A stretch of DNA of 64,000 nt from Adiantum capillus-veneris (GCA_014529385.2 CM043966.1:41690537-41754536), one strand, 5' to 3'. Numbered from the stretch's first letter, positions 25,469 to 36,957 are shown. A program made the numbers and translations. The notes: generated from the sequence alone by a model not told the origin.

Positions 25469-25898
25469 CTTGACGTCATAATAACTAATATCTAATTCTC
25501 CTATATGATTTTCTCATGTTAAAGTGATCATTTAATATGGGGAAGTGCCAGGGGAGAAAAGGCTAGAATATTGGTTAAGCTGGCAGACCGGCCACAGTAG
25601 GGATGCAAAGGAAGGAAAATAGGGATCCAAAGGGGGGGCCATCTGCAAAAGAGCTATGTGCAACAATGGGCTACAAGGTGCGTACCCTTGCTTGACGTCA
25701 TAATAACTAATATCTAATTCTCCTATATGATTTTCTCATGTTAAAGTGATCATTTAATATGGGGAAGTGCCAGGGGAGAAAAGGCTAGAATATTGGTTAA
25801 GCTGGCAGACCGGCCACAGTAGGGATGCAAAGGAAGGAAAATAGGGATCCAAAGGGGGGGCCATCTGCAAAAGAGCTATGTGCAACAATGGGCTACAA
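25455..25898. repeat. Perfect 222-bp tandem duplication across a retrotransposon insertion junction
   Basis: 25455-25676 and 25677-25898 look identical base for base. Each holds 19 bases of LINE flank ending in the CTTGA target duplication, followed by the first 203 bases of the LTR. The duplication therefore arose after the insertion, or is an assembly artefact. Confidence 0.92.
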
Positions 25899-26862
25899 AG
25901 ACCTTAAGGTTCAGTCCCATTAAGACTTCCAAAATGCTAAGGTTCCAAAATTCAAAGGTTGTGTCCAAAAGTCAAAAGCCTTGGGAAATTGGATGCTTTG
26001 TGTGTGTCCCAAAAGTCTTTCTCAATCCCTACAAAGGAGGGAGCGAGCCCAAGAAGTAGGGGATGAGAGAGAAACTCACACACACACACACACACAAGCT
26101 TCCTTTGTACACAAGGGGAAAGAGGGGCACATGTCAGCTCCCTAGCCCAGATGCCCTACTCAATCCTATTGGATGGCCTTGGAGGTGGACCAATGAGAAT
26201 TAGGCTAGAGTAAGTCTAGTTTAATTAATTTAAAAACACTTAATAAAAGAAACAATAGGAATTAAGCTCTCTAGAAGACTATTGGACAATCTCCCAAGGG
26301 GTCCAATGAGCATTCAGCAGCCCAATGGCTTGCCTGATTCCTATTGGCCAAGAGACAAAGGGGTCCAATGAGAGTTTAGTTGCATTTATTAATTAGCAAA
26401 AGCTCTTACAAAAGGGAAAGGGGGACACATGTCAAAAGGCTATCACTTATGCTGCGTAATTTCCATTGGCTAGGCAAGGGGAGGTCCAATAGAGCTGTAG
26501 CATGAGCAATTAGCAAGGGGGGTCGACCAAGAGAGAGAGGGGGCTGATTTTTTCAAAGTAATTATTCACTTACACACTCACACAATCAATGTTTAGATTA
26601 AGAAGACTCTCTCTCTCTCTTCTCAAGCTTTAATGGAAAGCTTATCACCTACTCCAAGCTTGTGAGAAGGGAGGCCTACACCAACAACTCTTGGCTTTGT
26701 GATGCCAATCCAACCAAGAGCCAAGCTTCAATGCATGCTCATATCCTCTACCATGCTAATTACTCAGCTAATATGCTAATATGAGTGATTATGTGAGGAG
26801 ATGTACATCTTTCTCGTAAGACTACTCCTTCTTCCTCTCAATCTACTCTCATACCCTGCTAG
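25474..26862 (+). repeat. Chromovirus 5' LTR, first part
   Basis: Matches 42271-43078 plus 44718 to about 45120 of the 3' LTR. Contains the internal 222-bp duplication and a short (AC)n at 26073-26096. It is cut at CTAG (26859-26862) by the nested Tat-type element and resumes at 36133. The matching blocks include ccaatgagaattaggctaga, ggaattaagctctctagaag and gctgcgtaatttccattggc. Confidence 0.9.
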
Positions 26863-27072
26863 TGACGGGAGCAAAGAGAACCCCGAACCCTGACGGCCTC
26901 TAAAACACCGGGGACCAAATGGCGCGCCTCGAGCCTGTCATGGTAAAGCAAACAGGGGGCACCACCTAGCTTCAGCGGCTAGGACGCAAACAACACACCA
27001 CCATAACAAGGTTTTCATCCAAGAGAGATGGATGCTTGGGAGTAATGATGAAAAGGAAAGGGAATGAGATCA

Positions 27073-27110
<38 letters not shown>

Positions 27111-28419
27111 GGTATAGCGGCTTAGTACTTAGGCATCACAAAAGGATGGCGAATCCGCACACCCTTCACACATACACAAGCTCACTCCAAAACACAAGAC
27201 TAGGTGGCGATTCCGCAACCTCACATGGGCAAAACATTGCAAGAAAACATACTCACAAAACCTCAAGCTTTACTTAGAGAATTAGGTGATGAAATGGGGA
27301 GCATAGGGTAGGGGAATGAGAAGGGAGAGAGTGGTAGAGCACATGGCGGATAGGTGGGAGTTGATGGCGAAGACTCGCACGAGGATTATGGCCATCATCC
27401 TTCATTTAGTTGCCCTTCATCTTCCATAGCCAAGGGTGTAGAGGTCATGCTCAAGACAAGCATGGTGATTGCGGTGATGGTGATGGTGTGGGTGTGTGTG
27501 TGTGTGCACTAGGCACACACAGTGCATAGTGTGTTCTTTGGTGATGTTGTGTGTTTTTGTGTGATGGTGACCCCTCTTTATATAGGGGAGGAGGGGGGGG
27601 AGAAATTCTAGAATTTAGAAATGAAGAAATCATTATCTACATAGGCCATGTGACTGTGGGCCCCACTTGTCAGGCTGTGTGTATATGTGCCAAAACAGCA
27701 GTCTCATGAGAGAGAGACTAAGAGAGAGAGATGGGTTGATGAAAAAAAGTGAGAGGTGACATGGAGAATAAAGTAATTACAAGAGGGGAGAGAGAGAAGT
27801 GTGTTCAGAGGTGAATCTGTGTGCAGATGTGTGTGAACACAAGAAAAATCAGGTAACCACCGGGTGGGGATGGGTCTGTGGGCACCTTTTTTAGTGAAAC
27901 TGAGTGTGTGTGAGTGCGGGGGAGGTTATTTAGCTACAAGACAAGAGACATGGCGCCCTTTAGAGAGAGGGGGGGGTATTTGGGTCATGGGATATGATAG
28001 GAGAGAGAAAGGGGGGGTGGGGTATACTATTTTGGAAGATAGGGTAAGTTGCATGTGAGTTAGGGTGCATTATTGGTGAGTTAGAATGCATTATTGGTGA
28101 GAGGTGGGGTAGCTTGAGGGGAGAGAGAAAGGAGAAAGGACAAGGGGAAGAGAGAGGGGTTGACCTTTTGAGTGGAGGAGAGGAAAAGGGACACACGGCG
28201 GGGCAACAGTGAAGAAAAAGGAGGCAAGGTGGGGATGGGCTGCCCTGCAGGCATGAGGTGGCCTATTTTACCTTTCTCATATATTTACATAATCATACTT
28301 TATTTTTTTCTTACTTTTTTCCAATGTCTTTTATCACTCCCTCCCTAAGAGGGGGTTTTCATGGGGTGGGGACGAGAGAAGAGGGGTATGGGAGCTTGGC
28401 TTGTGAAAAGCCCCCATCA
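26863..28419 (-). repeat. 3' LTR of the nested Tat-type element
   Basis: Direct repeat of 34568-36128 (gaaccccgaaccctgacggc, gggcaccacctagcttcagc, and so on). Includes (GA)n at 27074-27104 and the TATA-like box on the minus strand at 27576-27584. Confidence 0.95.
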
Positions 28420-28533
28420 TTAGCCCTCCCCTTTTGGCTAGAGGCATTCATGTCTTTAGCTCATCTGTTTGATCATTATCGTCGGAGGTGGCGGCTAATG
28501 GTGTGTCCTCATCTGGAATGTCAATAGGTGGAC

Positions 28534-30738
28534 TTAAACCTGGTGAAATCGAAGAAAATAAGGTTTAAGTCGCCAACCATTTATCCTGGTTTTATGAAGT
28601 TTTCCATCAGCCTCCATAAGCTGGTAGCTTCCATTGGCATACTTTTTCCTGACGATGAAAGGACCTTCCCATCGGAGTAGGAGTTTCTTATCCTTGCATG
28701 TGTCGAAGCGATTGTCGTAGCGGAGCACCAACATTCCTTTCTTTAATTCTTTTTTCCAGAGATTCTCGTTAAAGCTAAGCCGTCTATGCTCTGCTTGTGC
28801 TGCATAATAATTTATTGCTTCTTCTCTGTCCAGCTGTAGTCTTTCCAAGTTGATGATGTGATCTCTCAAATGCATGTTGGGCTGTTGAAGCTGGCTTGCC
28901 ATTACTCTGAGACTTTGTAGTTGCACTTCAATGGGCAAGATTGCTTCCTTACCAAATACTAGATGATACGGTGTGAATCCCAAGGATGTACGAAATGAAG
29001 TTCTGTAGGCCCATAAAGCTGGTAGTAGATACTTATCCCAGTCTCCAGGATGATTGTTTACCTGCTTGGTAATAATTTTAGAAACCATTCCATTTACCTT
29101 TTCAACTAGGCCATTACATTGAGGGTACTATGGTGAAGAGTGCCTCCTTGTAATGCCCAGTTTCTGCATTAATTCTTCTACCAAGTCTGCTCTGAAACCT
29201 GGCCCTCTATCAGAGATGATCTCTAAAGGTGTGCCAAACCTACAACATATGTGCTCATAGATAAATTTAGCTACCTCTACCGCTGTGATTCTAGTGGTGG
29301 CTGTAGCCTCTGCCCATCTAGTCATGTAGTCGACCCCCATGATAATGTAGAATTTTCCTGAGTTGGCCCTAGGTAATGGCCCAATGGCATCGATACCCCA
29401 TTTTTTAAATGGACCATATGAGAGAATAGGTGTCTGTGGTTCAGGCATAAGTGACCTAGTGCCGGCCTTTTGACACAACTTACATGTTTTGCACCAGTGG
29501 TGTACATCACGGTTGAGGCTAGGCCATATGAAGCCTGCCTGCAAGATTTTCCTACTTGTTATGTCTAGGGCAAAGTGACCACCACAAACCCCGTCGTGAC
29601 AACTAGCAATTACTCCCGTGATTTCCTGAGAGAGAGGGACCTTCCTGAGTATTTGGTCCTTACCCTTACAGTACAAACCGTCATTGATGAGTCGATACCT
29701 TGTGGCCTTCCGCGTCAGCCATTGCTTCTGTCCCTTTGTTGAATCTGATGGGCATTCCCCTGTTTCCAAAAAATGCATGATGTCAGGCAAGGCATCACTT
29801 CCTTGAAATAGAGGGATCTTTAGTTTTATTGCTCCAACCACCACTTCCTGTAGTCTTTCACTTTCTAGGGCATCTGCTTCTTGGTTTTGAGCCCTTCGGA
29901 TATGGTGTATTTGAACTTCTTCAAAATTACCCAACAAGGTTTTTACACCACTTAAGTGAGTCCTTAAACTAGGATTCTTTCATGTCCATGCTCCATTTAC
30001 TTGCCTTACCAGAAGTAGAGCATCCCCAAATACATTAAGGCGTTGTACACCTTGCGAGACGCACCATTGTAGACCCTTGGTTAGTGCTGCATACTCAGCT
30101 TCATTGTTAGAATGTGAATCTAACAATTGGCCCAACGAAAATACCTTTGTCCCTTTGTCATCAAAGACCACTATGCCTGCAGCTGCTTTGTCGGACGCTC
30201 GCTTGTAGGCTCCATCAAAGTAGAGAGAGTATGCTCCTTCTACCATCGGTGGTACTGGAGGTAATCGGACTTCTCCTTCCTTAGATTGCTTCTCCTTCCT
30301 TTCAAAGACTTGGTAGGTCATGAGTCCCCCCAAACTTGCCCTTGTCGTGCTTTCTACCTGTACCGTGTAGTCAAACTCTTGCAGATGAACTAGCCATTTA
30401 GTAATTCTAGCAGACACATCCATGTGTTGTACAACATAGAGAAATATTTCATCCGTGGTTAGAATCACAAATTGCTTAGGCAGCAAATATGACCTAAACT
30501 TTGTAGTTGCAAATCTAAGAGCTAGGACTAAGTGTTCCACATGGGTGAAACCTTTCTCTCCTGCTGTCATCATTCGACTAGAGAAGTAGATTGGCCTCAT
30601 GAAAGATGTCGTCGTATCCTTTTGGAGTAGCACAGCCCCCAATGAGTCATCACCAACACTTGAGGTGACATAGAATTTTTCATCCCACTTAGGTGGTGAG
30701 ATAGTTGGCAGAGTGGCTAACACCTCCTTTACCTTGTT
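28534..30738 (-). pseudogene. Tat-type polyprotein, C-terminal part: RNase H, archaeal-type RNase H, integrase
   Basis: This continues the frame of the gag-PR-RT ORF after a TAG at about 30739. The RT-linked RNase H comes first (VTSSVGDDSLGAVLLQKD, FTHVEHLVLALRFA), then the second RNase H (YSLYFDGAYKRA, NNEAEYAALTKGL). A TGA sits at 29977. The integrase follows with its zinc finger (CHDGVCGGH, WCKTCKLC), core (WGIDAIGPLPRA, SDRGPGF), a TAG near 29127 where Tyr is expected (SSP*YPQCNG), and the C-terminal domain (LLRWEGPFIV, INGWRLKPYF). All four open stretches are in the same frame. Only these three stops, with no frameshift, separate it from an intact polyprotein. Confidence 0.9.
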
Positions 30739-33708
30739 CTAGTGATGTTTGCTTTCCTCGTCCCAAGTGAAAGTTGATCTTTGAGTGAGTTGTTGCAGTG
30801 GTAGAACAAGTTGTGATAGTAGATGTATGAATCTACTTAAGTACCTCACCTTCTGTAGAAAAGAGACCAGTTGACGTGCGGTCGTTGGTGAGGGTAGGGC
30901 TATGACTGCGGACACCTTACTTGGGTCGGCGTTGATACCTTTTTCTGAAATTTCATGGCCTAGTAGAATGACTTTACTCTCCCCAATGTGGCATTTATCC
31001 ACATTTAATTGCCCACCTAGGCTCTGCAACCTGGCCAAACCTTCAGTTACCTTTTCTAAATGTGAAATACGGGAGCTATATGTACAAAAATCATCAATGA
31101 ACACTCTTATGGATGTTCCAAAGAACGGTTGAAAAACATATGTGACATATCTTTGGAATGTGCCAGGTGCATTTGTGAAACCAAATGGCATAACCCTGTA
31201 TGCAAAACAACCCCATGGCGTGATAAAAGTGGTTTTTAGCTGATCTTCCAAGGCTATGCGTATTTGAAAGTATCCAGAATAACCATCACAGACGGTATAG
31301 CATTCAAAACCCGCTACTTCATTCAGAATTTCATCCAAGAAAGGGAGAGGAAAGTGGTCTCTCTTTGTAGCTGCATTTAGTGGTTTGTAGTCAACACAGA
31401 CCCTCCACTTACCATTCTTTTTAGGCGTCACCACTACGGGTGACACCCATTCTGAGTTTTCTACAGGATAGATGAATCCCGCCTCCAGCAGTTTCCTTAC
31501 CTCGGCCAAGAGTGCCTTTTCTTGTATGACCCCCAATCGTCGTAGCTTTTGCACAACTGGTTTTACCCCTTCCTTCAGCTTAATATGATGTTCCACCACT
31601 GTAATGCCTGTGATTCTTTCATAGTTGTCAATGAACGGGTTAGGAAATCCCATCAACATTTGCAAAAAACTATCTTTCTCCTCAAGTGTTAATTCCGTAG
31701 ACAACATACCCTTCAACCTACTTCCTCCTAGGCCAGGTGATTTTCTCTCCTCTTCATTGGGTTTCCCTTTTGGTGATGGATCACCAGTTGTGCTTACCCT
31801 TTGTGGATCCTTCATAATGATACCCATCACATCAATGGAACTGTCACTTTCGTCGGTGGATGTGGTCTCCTCCTCAGAACTGGAAGATTCGCTAGTGGTT
31901 TCATCTGCCGATGTTTCCAGATTCATTTGCTTCTGCTTGCCAATCCTCATGTCGTAGTAGATTGTCTCCCCTTTCTTACCGGTCATGCGTAGAAGGCCAG
32001 TACCCCAGTCCTGTTTTGCCTTCATGGCCATCAACCGTGGCCTTCCCAAAATTAGTGGATAGCCCTCCCCCTTAGTAGGCATTACAAAAACATCTACCTC
32101 TACCTCAGTGTTGAAAGCTTTGATTTTCACGGCACTTACCACACCCACACACTTTACTTTTGCGTTGTTTGCCATCTTTGCCTTGCATGGAGAAGGCCTG
32201 TCAACCTCGAGCCCTAATCGAAGCATCATAGCTTCGCTCATTACACAGATTTGTGCACCTCCATCAATGTAGGTGTTTCCAACCCTCTTTCCTTTTATGT
32301 TTACGTCGACAATTGGAAGGATGTCATCCATGTTGCATCTCGAAATTGCTCCGGCTACCTTTGTTTTGGAGCGTCTTGTACTTACCATTTTAGACCATTG
32401 TCGCCTTACTTTTGGTGCAAGATGTAGCAGCTGTGGCCATGTAATCTTCGGTCTTTGCTCTGCCACATCCAATGTTAGATCATAGGGCTTAGAACTTTCC
32501 CCTAGCTGGAAGTCGGTGATGCCCAATTTCCATCGTGGCCTGGATGGCCTCTTGCTAGTTTCTCCTCTCATGCTTCTCTCATCATCTGATTGTGTAGCTT
32601 TCTCCCTCCTAGCTCTTTTCACAGTCATGGCTTCAAGTGGTTCTAAAAAGGTTACCTTCTCCTTACCCTTGTCCCTCTCCTTTGCTCTGGGTGGATCCAC
32701 TACTATGGCTTTTCCTTTCTCTTCTAGCCTTATAATGTTTACAGGGCGATCAGGTGGTGGGGCTGGTGGAAGCGGTGGGATGGATGCTTGTAGTGGTGTC
32801 TGGGGTGCACGTAGAATTTGTGTTGGTGGGGGTGGTGCTCGGGGTGGGGGTGTTCTTTCTCTAGGGGGTGACAATTGGTTCCTCCTACCTCCTCTATTAT
32901 AGTTTTGTCGTGGTTTCGGACAGTAGTACATACCGTGACCGTCTTCTCCGCAGTTGTAGCAATGATACTCCCTATTTTGTCGTCGTGCTCTTCCAGGGTC
33001 TTGATCTCTTTCTTGACTCCTCCCTTGTTGTATTAAGTGGACAGAAAAATTCTGCAGGTTGTCAGTAATATGGGCCAACATATCTTGTTGGTCATCTCTT
33101 ATCCCAAGAGCCGGTGGTGGTGGTGGAATGGTGGTTGTCGTAGTTGCTGGTCGACGCGATGTTCCTGATTCTGTTGACTCGGTTTCTTTGGCTTTCATTC
33201 GCAGCTTCTTGTCTTTAAGGCGAGCAATCTCAACGGCTAACTCGTACGTAGCCGGGAATCTACCTTTCACCTTCTCCTTGAGAAGCGGCCATAAGTCATG
33301 CGTGAACCGATCTTTTTTCAGGAAATCAGGTGCAGTTTCCCCCCTAGCCAGTGACTCAACCCACCGTTCCCACAAATCCACAAATTTGGACTCATAGGTG
33401 GCATATTCTAAAAGACCCTCCTGCTTCAAGTCTCTCAACTTGTCCCACAACTTTTTTGAAGTGGTACCTCCCCCAAAGCGCCTCTTAAAAGCGGTTTTTA
33501 AGGGTTCCCAATCATCCTTGGTTGCTTGTGGAAGTGCATTGTACCATGATCTAGCTTCTAGCTTCATGAGATGCTTAAAGATTCTAACCCGGGATTCATC
33601 CGTATCTTTGTTGCTCACTACACATGCTACTTCAAAGTCATCTAGGAAGTCTGTTACCAAATCCTCCCCCTTCTTTCCTTTAAATGTTGGAAATGCTACA
33701 CTTGCCAT
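30739..33708 (-). CDS. Tat-type Ty3/gypsy gag-protease-reverse transcriptase
   Basis: The ATG at 33708 (MASVAFPTFKG) opens an uninterrupted frame of 989 codons. Residues about 1-170 are the retrotransposon gag domain. A CCHC zinc knuckle (CYNCGEDGHGMYYC) lies at about 250-263, followed by a Pro-rich linker. An aspartic protease starts near residue 479 with the active-site loop IDGGA in place of the usual D-T/S-G. An acidic Ser/Glu linker follows. The reverse transcriptase spans about 745-930 with WRVCVDYKPLN, VMPFGFTNAPGTFQR and the catalytic FIDDF at about 871-875. Gag packages element RNA, protease cuts the polyprotein, and RT copies RNA to DNA. The frame stops at a TAG after ESKHH; RNase H and integrase continue in frame beyond it. 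Confidence 0.93.
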   Translation of the reverse strand: MASVAFPTFKGKKGEDLVTDFLDDFEVACVVSNKDTDESRVRIFKHLMKLEARSWYNALPQATKDDWEPLKTAFKRRFGGGTTSKKLWDKLRDLKQEGLLEYATYESKFVDLWERWVESLARGETAPDFLKKDRFTHDLWPLLKEKVKGRFPATYELAVEIARLKDKKLRMKAKETESTESGTSRRPATTTTTIPPPPPALGIRDDQQDMLAHITDNLQNFSVHLIQQGRSQERDQDPGRARRQNREYHCYNCGEDGHGMYYCPKPRQNYNRGGRRNQLSPPRERTPPPRAPPPPTQILRAPQTPLQASIPPLPPAPPPDRPVNIIRLEEKGKAIVVDPPRAKERDKGKEKVTFLEPLEAMTVKRARREKATQSDDERSMRGETSKRPSRPRWKLGITDFQLGESSKPYDLTLDVAEQRPKITWPQLLHLAPKVRRQWSKMVSTRRSKTKVAGAISRCNMDDILPIVDVNIKGKRVGNTYIDGGAQICVMSEAMMLRLGLEVDRPSPCKAKMANNAKVKCVGVVSAVKIKAFNTEVEVDVFVMPTKGEGYPLILGRPRLMAMKAKQDWGTGLLRMTGKKGETIYYDMRIGKQKQMNLETSADETTSESSSSEEETTSTDESDSSIDVMGIIMKDPQRVSTTGDPSPKGKPNEEERKSPGLGGSRLKGMLSTELTLEEKDSFLQMLMGFPNPFIDNYERITGITVVEHHIKLKEGVKPVVQKLRRLGVIQEKALLAEVRKLLEAGFIYPVENSEWVSPVVVTPKKNGKWRVCVDYKPLNAATKRDHFPLPFLDEILNEVAGFECYTVCDGYSGYFQIRIALEDQLKTTFITPWGCFAYRVMPFGFTNAPGTFQRYVTYVFQPFFGTSIRVFIDDFCTYSSRISHLEKVTEGLARLQSLGGQLNVDKCHIGESKVILLGHEISEKGINADPSKVSAVIALPSPTTARQLVSFLQKVRYLSRFIHLLSQLVLPLQQLTQRSTFTWDEESKHH

Positions 33709-33792
33709 GATTACTGAGAGAGAGCTAGAAAGACACACTGCTTAACTTGAAAAAAAAAAAATTCTTCTTTACAAGGAGGCATGTATACCCTC

Positions 33793-34494
33793 TTATACTA
33801 GGACATAGATTAAAACTTCAAACGGTACATTGCCTTGTACCAAAGGTAAGACAAATGGTTGATCTGATGCCAGAACCTCCAAAAACCGCTCCCCACCCGG
33901 CATGGTGTCAATGACGTGCTGGTAGTGAGCCTTCAAATCTAGTATTACCTTGATTGAGCGTACACGTGTTGGTATGTGTGATCTGTCTTGAGGTAGGTTG
34001 TACTGATTCATGTGAAGCTTAGAGGTGCTTAGTCACTGTCCAAGCTTGTGGGAGAGGGTGGTGTTCTTTCCTGAAACAAACTCAGTAGATCCCTAGTTTC
34101 TCTAGTGAGAGTGTGAGCCAATGCTTCCGTTATCTGTACTGCAGCAGCAGGTGCGACTTTAAAACTGACTGTGATAATTACCTCGGTGACTTGAGTTACC
34201 CGATTCTCAAAGTAGAATAGTGTTGATTCTCTGTTGTGTAGAGCTCCTTCCATTTTGTTGTTGTGGGTTGGTTGTAGGTTGCGGACATGGTTTCGACCTT
34301 CTCCTTCTTCTTCTTGGCACTTGGCCTATGTATATCCACTGGGTTTGGCGTGTTGGTTGACTCTCCCACTGCAAATCGATTACCGTTACGCCTGGCACTC
34401 GAGCTTCGATGGAGATGCGGAGTTCGTCTAGTTGTGTTTGGAGCTCTTCTCCTTCTGTCATCCAATTAGCAAATCCTGCTAGCCATTCATCCAT
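33793..34494 (-). pseudogene. Upstream ORF (ORF1-like) of the nested Tat-type element, broken
   Basis: Between the primer-binding site and gag, an ATG at 34494 opens MDEWLAGFANWMTEGEELQT. It continues through an Arg-rich patch (QVPRRRRRRS), then changes frame (34253-34029, ending PPSPTSLDSD). A third frame (34011-33793) ends in VPFEVLIYVLV. Ogre/Tat elements often carry an extra ORF before gag, so position and strand fit. Sequence similarity to known ORF1 proteins could not be judged. Confidence 0.45.
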
Positions 34495-34546
34495 TCACAA
34501 TAGTTTAAGGGTTTCAGTCTTGTAAACTGAAGGGTTTCATGAAAAG

Positions 34547-34567
34547 ATCCTCAGTGGGGGCACCAAA
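34547..34567 (-). promoter_or_regulatory. Candidate primer-binding site of the Tat-type element
   Basis: Immediately after the 5' LTR end (CCCGTCA) the minus strand reads TTTGGTGCCCCCACTGAGGA. Its position fits, and the pattern resembles Tat/Ogre sites (TTGGCG...CCACTGGGGA type). The primer tRNA is not identified. Confidence 0.55.
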
Positions 34568-34777
34568 TGACGGGAGAAAAGCGAACCCCGAACCCTGACG
34601 GCCTCTAAAACACCAGGGACCGAATGGCGCGCCTCGCGCCTGTCATGGTAAAGCAAACAGGGGGCACCACCTAGCTTCAGCGGCTAGGACGCAAACAACA
34701 CGCCACCATAACAAGGTTTTCATCCAAGAGAGATGGATGCTTGGGAGTAATGATGAAAAGGAAAGGGAATGAGATCA

Positions 34778-34812
<35 letters not shown>

Positions 34813-36128
34813 GGGAGGGGGTATAGCGGCTTAGTACTTAGGCATCACAAAAGGATGGCGAATCCGCACACCCTTCACACATACACAAGCTCACTCCAAA
34901 ACACAAGACTAGGTGACGATTCCGCACACCTCACATGGGCAAAACATTGCAAGAAAACATACTCACAAAACCTCAAGCTTTATTTAGAGAATTAGGTGAT
35001 GAAATGGGGAGCATAGGGTAGGGGAATGAGAAGGGAGAGAGTGGTAGAGCACATGGAGGATAGGTGGGAGTTGATGGCGAAGACTCGCAGGAGGATTATG
35101 GCCATCATCCTTCATTTAGTTTCCCTTCATCTTCCATAGCCAAGGGTGTAGAGGTCATGCTCAAGACAAGCATGGTGATTGCGGTGATGGTGATGGTGTG
35201 GGTGTGTGTGTGTGTGCACTAGGCACACACAGTGCATAGTGTGTTCTTTGGTGATATTGTGTGTTTTTGTGTGATGGTGACCCCTCTTTATATAGGGGAG
35301 GAGGGGGGGGAAAAATTCTAGAATTTAGAAATGAAGAAATCATTATCTACATAGGCCATGTGAATGTGGGCCCCACTTGTCAGGCTGTGTGTATATGTGC
35401 CAGAACAGCAGTCTCATGAGAGAGAGACTAAGAGAGAGAGATGGGTTGATGAAAAAAAGTGAGAGGTGACATGGAGAATAAAGTAATTACAAGAGGGGAG
35501 AGAGAGGAGTGTGTTCAGAGGTGAATCTGTGTGCAGATGTGTGTGAACACAAGAAAAATCAGGTAACCACCGGGTGGGGATGGGTCTATGGGCACCTTTT
35601 TTAGTGAAACTAAGTGTGTGTGAGTGTGGGGGAGGTTATTTAGCTACAAGACAAGAGACATGGCGCCCTTTAGAGAGAGGGGGGGGTATTTGGGTCATGG
35701 GATATGATAGGAGAGAGAAAGGGGGGGTGGGGTATACTATTTTGGAAGATAGGGTAAGTTGCATGTGAGTTAGGGTGCATTATTGGTGAGTTAGAATGCG
35801 TTATTGGTGAGAGGTGGGGTAGCTTGAGGGGAGAGAGAAAGGAGAAAGGACAAGGGGAAGAGAGAGGGGTTGACCTTTTGAGTGGAGAAGAGGAAAAGGG
35901 ACACACGACGGGGCAACAGTGAAGAAAAAGGAGGCAAGGTGGGGATGGGCTGCCCCGCAGGCATGAGGTGGCCTATTTTACCTTTCTCATATATTTACAT
36001 AATCATACTTTTTTTTTTCTTACTTTTTTCCAATGTCTTTTATCACTCCCTCCCTAAGAGGGGGTTTTCATGGGGTGGGGACGAGAGAAGAGGGGTATGG
36101 GAGCTTGGCTTGTGAAAAGCCCCCATCA
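34568..36128 (-). repeat. 5' LTR of the nested Tat-type element
   Basis: Near-identical to 26863-28419, with scattered substitutions and small indels. (GA)n lies at 34784-34810. Confidence 0.95.
35286..35294 (-). promoter_or_regulatory. TATA box of the Tat-type 5' LTR
   Basis: Minus-strand TATATAAAG in the context cctcccctatataaagaggg, correctly placed inside the 5' LTR to start the element's transcript. The same word occurs at 27576-27584 in the other LTR. This is inferred from sequence alone. Confidence 0.5.
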
Positions 36129-36132
36129 CTAG

Positions 36133-36553
36133 CTCTCACCATCTTCGAAGGTGTGTGTGGTCTTGGGTATGAGACCGTGAGGGAATTGATGTTTTTTTTT
36201 ATAAGTGTTTTGCTTAGGGCTTGAAGTTTCCATCTTCATTTCACTAGCTAGTATTGAAGGAGCACAAAGAATTTTGTTGTAAAGTGTCTCTCTTGATGGG
36301 AGAAACCATAATACAAAGCCTTTTGGAGGGGGGACCGGCTCCATGCAAATCCGGTCCTCAATTGTTGTCAATTTCTTAATTTCTCTCTCTTTTGAAGTAT
36401 TTTTCATGCTATCTAACTAGGTGTTATACCTTTTGTTGCTCTCTCCACCCAGGCACTCTTGTTATTCTCATTAGGAATCTATTCTAATGAAATGCTCACT
36501 ATGTTCATGCTATTTTTCGCTACACACAAGTTACTAGACCGTTAAATGTTACA
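36133..36553 (+). repeat. Chromovirus 5' LTR, second part
   Basis: Resumes the LTR after the Tat-type insertion with ctctcaccatcttcgaaggt and ends gttaaatgttaca. Parallel to 45124-45549 of the 3' LTR. Confidence 0.92.
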
Positions 36554-36554
36554 T

Positions 36555-36566
36555 TGGTATCAGAGC
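36555..36566 (+). promoter_or_regulatory. Primer-binding site, initiator tRNA-Met type
   Basis: TGGTATCAGAGC lies one base after the 5' LTR end at 36553, the standard plant retrotransposon site complementary to the 3' end of initiator tRNA-Met. Confidence 0.93.
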
Positions 36567-36957
36567 ACAAGGTTTCTCTTTTCTTGCTCAAGAAGGGAGG
36601 TCCTCAAGCTAGCTATGAATGGTTGGTATTATTAATTGCATGTGAGTAAGTAGAATAGGGATTTTTCAACCTTGCAGTGCGCCTGCCTTTGTGCAGCTAA
36701 CAAGGCATCACCGTTGAGAGCTACCCTCTTAATAGTGGAGTCCTACAGGGCTTGCCTATGGCTTAACTACTATTGAGCTATTAGAAGCTTGATAGGAGCC
36801 GGTGTTGTTTTGGTGTTGAATGACCCTCTCTTCTATTCCTTGCAATTAATGGTAATTGAGCCACGGGTACAGTAGCTTGAGTGCTTTTTCTAAAGGGGTA
36901 AAGAGGAGTAGCAACTAGGGCTTGAAGTGCCAAAGTACACCTAAAAGTTGTTAGAAT

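Larger units (their letters stand above)
26863..36128 (-). mobile_element. Tat-type Ty3/gypsy retrotransposon, near-complete, nested in the chromovirus 5' LTR
   Basis: Two LTRs (26863-28419 and 34568-36128) flank a minus-strand coding region. Flanking CTAG is repeated at 26859-26862 and 36129-36132, and removing the element restores the host LTR (compare 45115-45130). In element orientation each LTR starts TGATGGGGGC and ends CCCGTCA. A polypurine tract (aaaaggggagggc) abuts the 3' LTR, and a candidate primer-binding site beginning TTGGTGCCCCC abuts the 5' LTR. Order: ORF1-like frame, gag-PR-RT, RNase H, second RNase H, integrase. LTRs differ only at scattered positions, so insertion is recent relative to its host element. 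Confidence 0.93.

Noticed and set aside
30902-33745. Plus-strand open frames of 60-128 aa
   Set aside because: Antisense shadows of the well-supported Tat-type polyprotein.
26863-36128. Independent 35-36 kb and 27-28 kb genes from mirrored small frames
   Set aside because: The two sets are identical because they lie in the two LTRs of one element.
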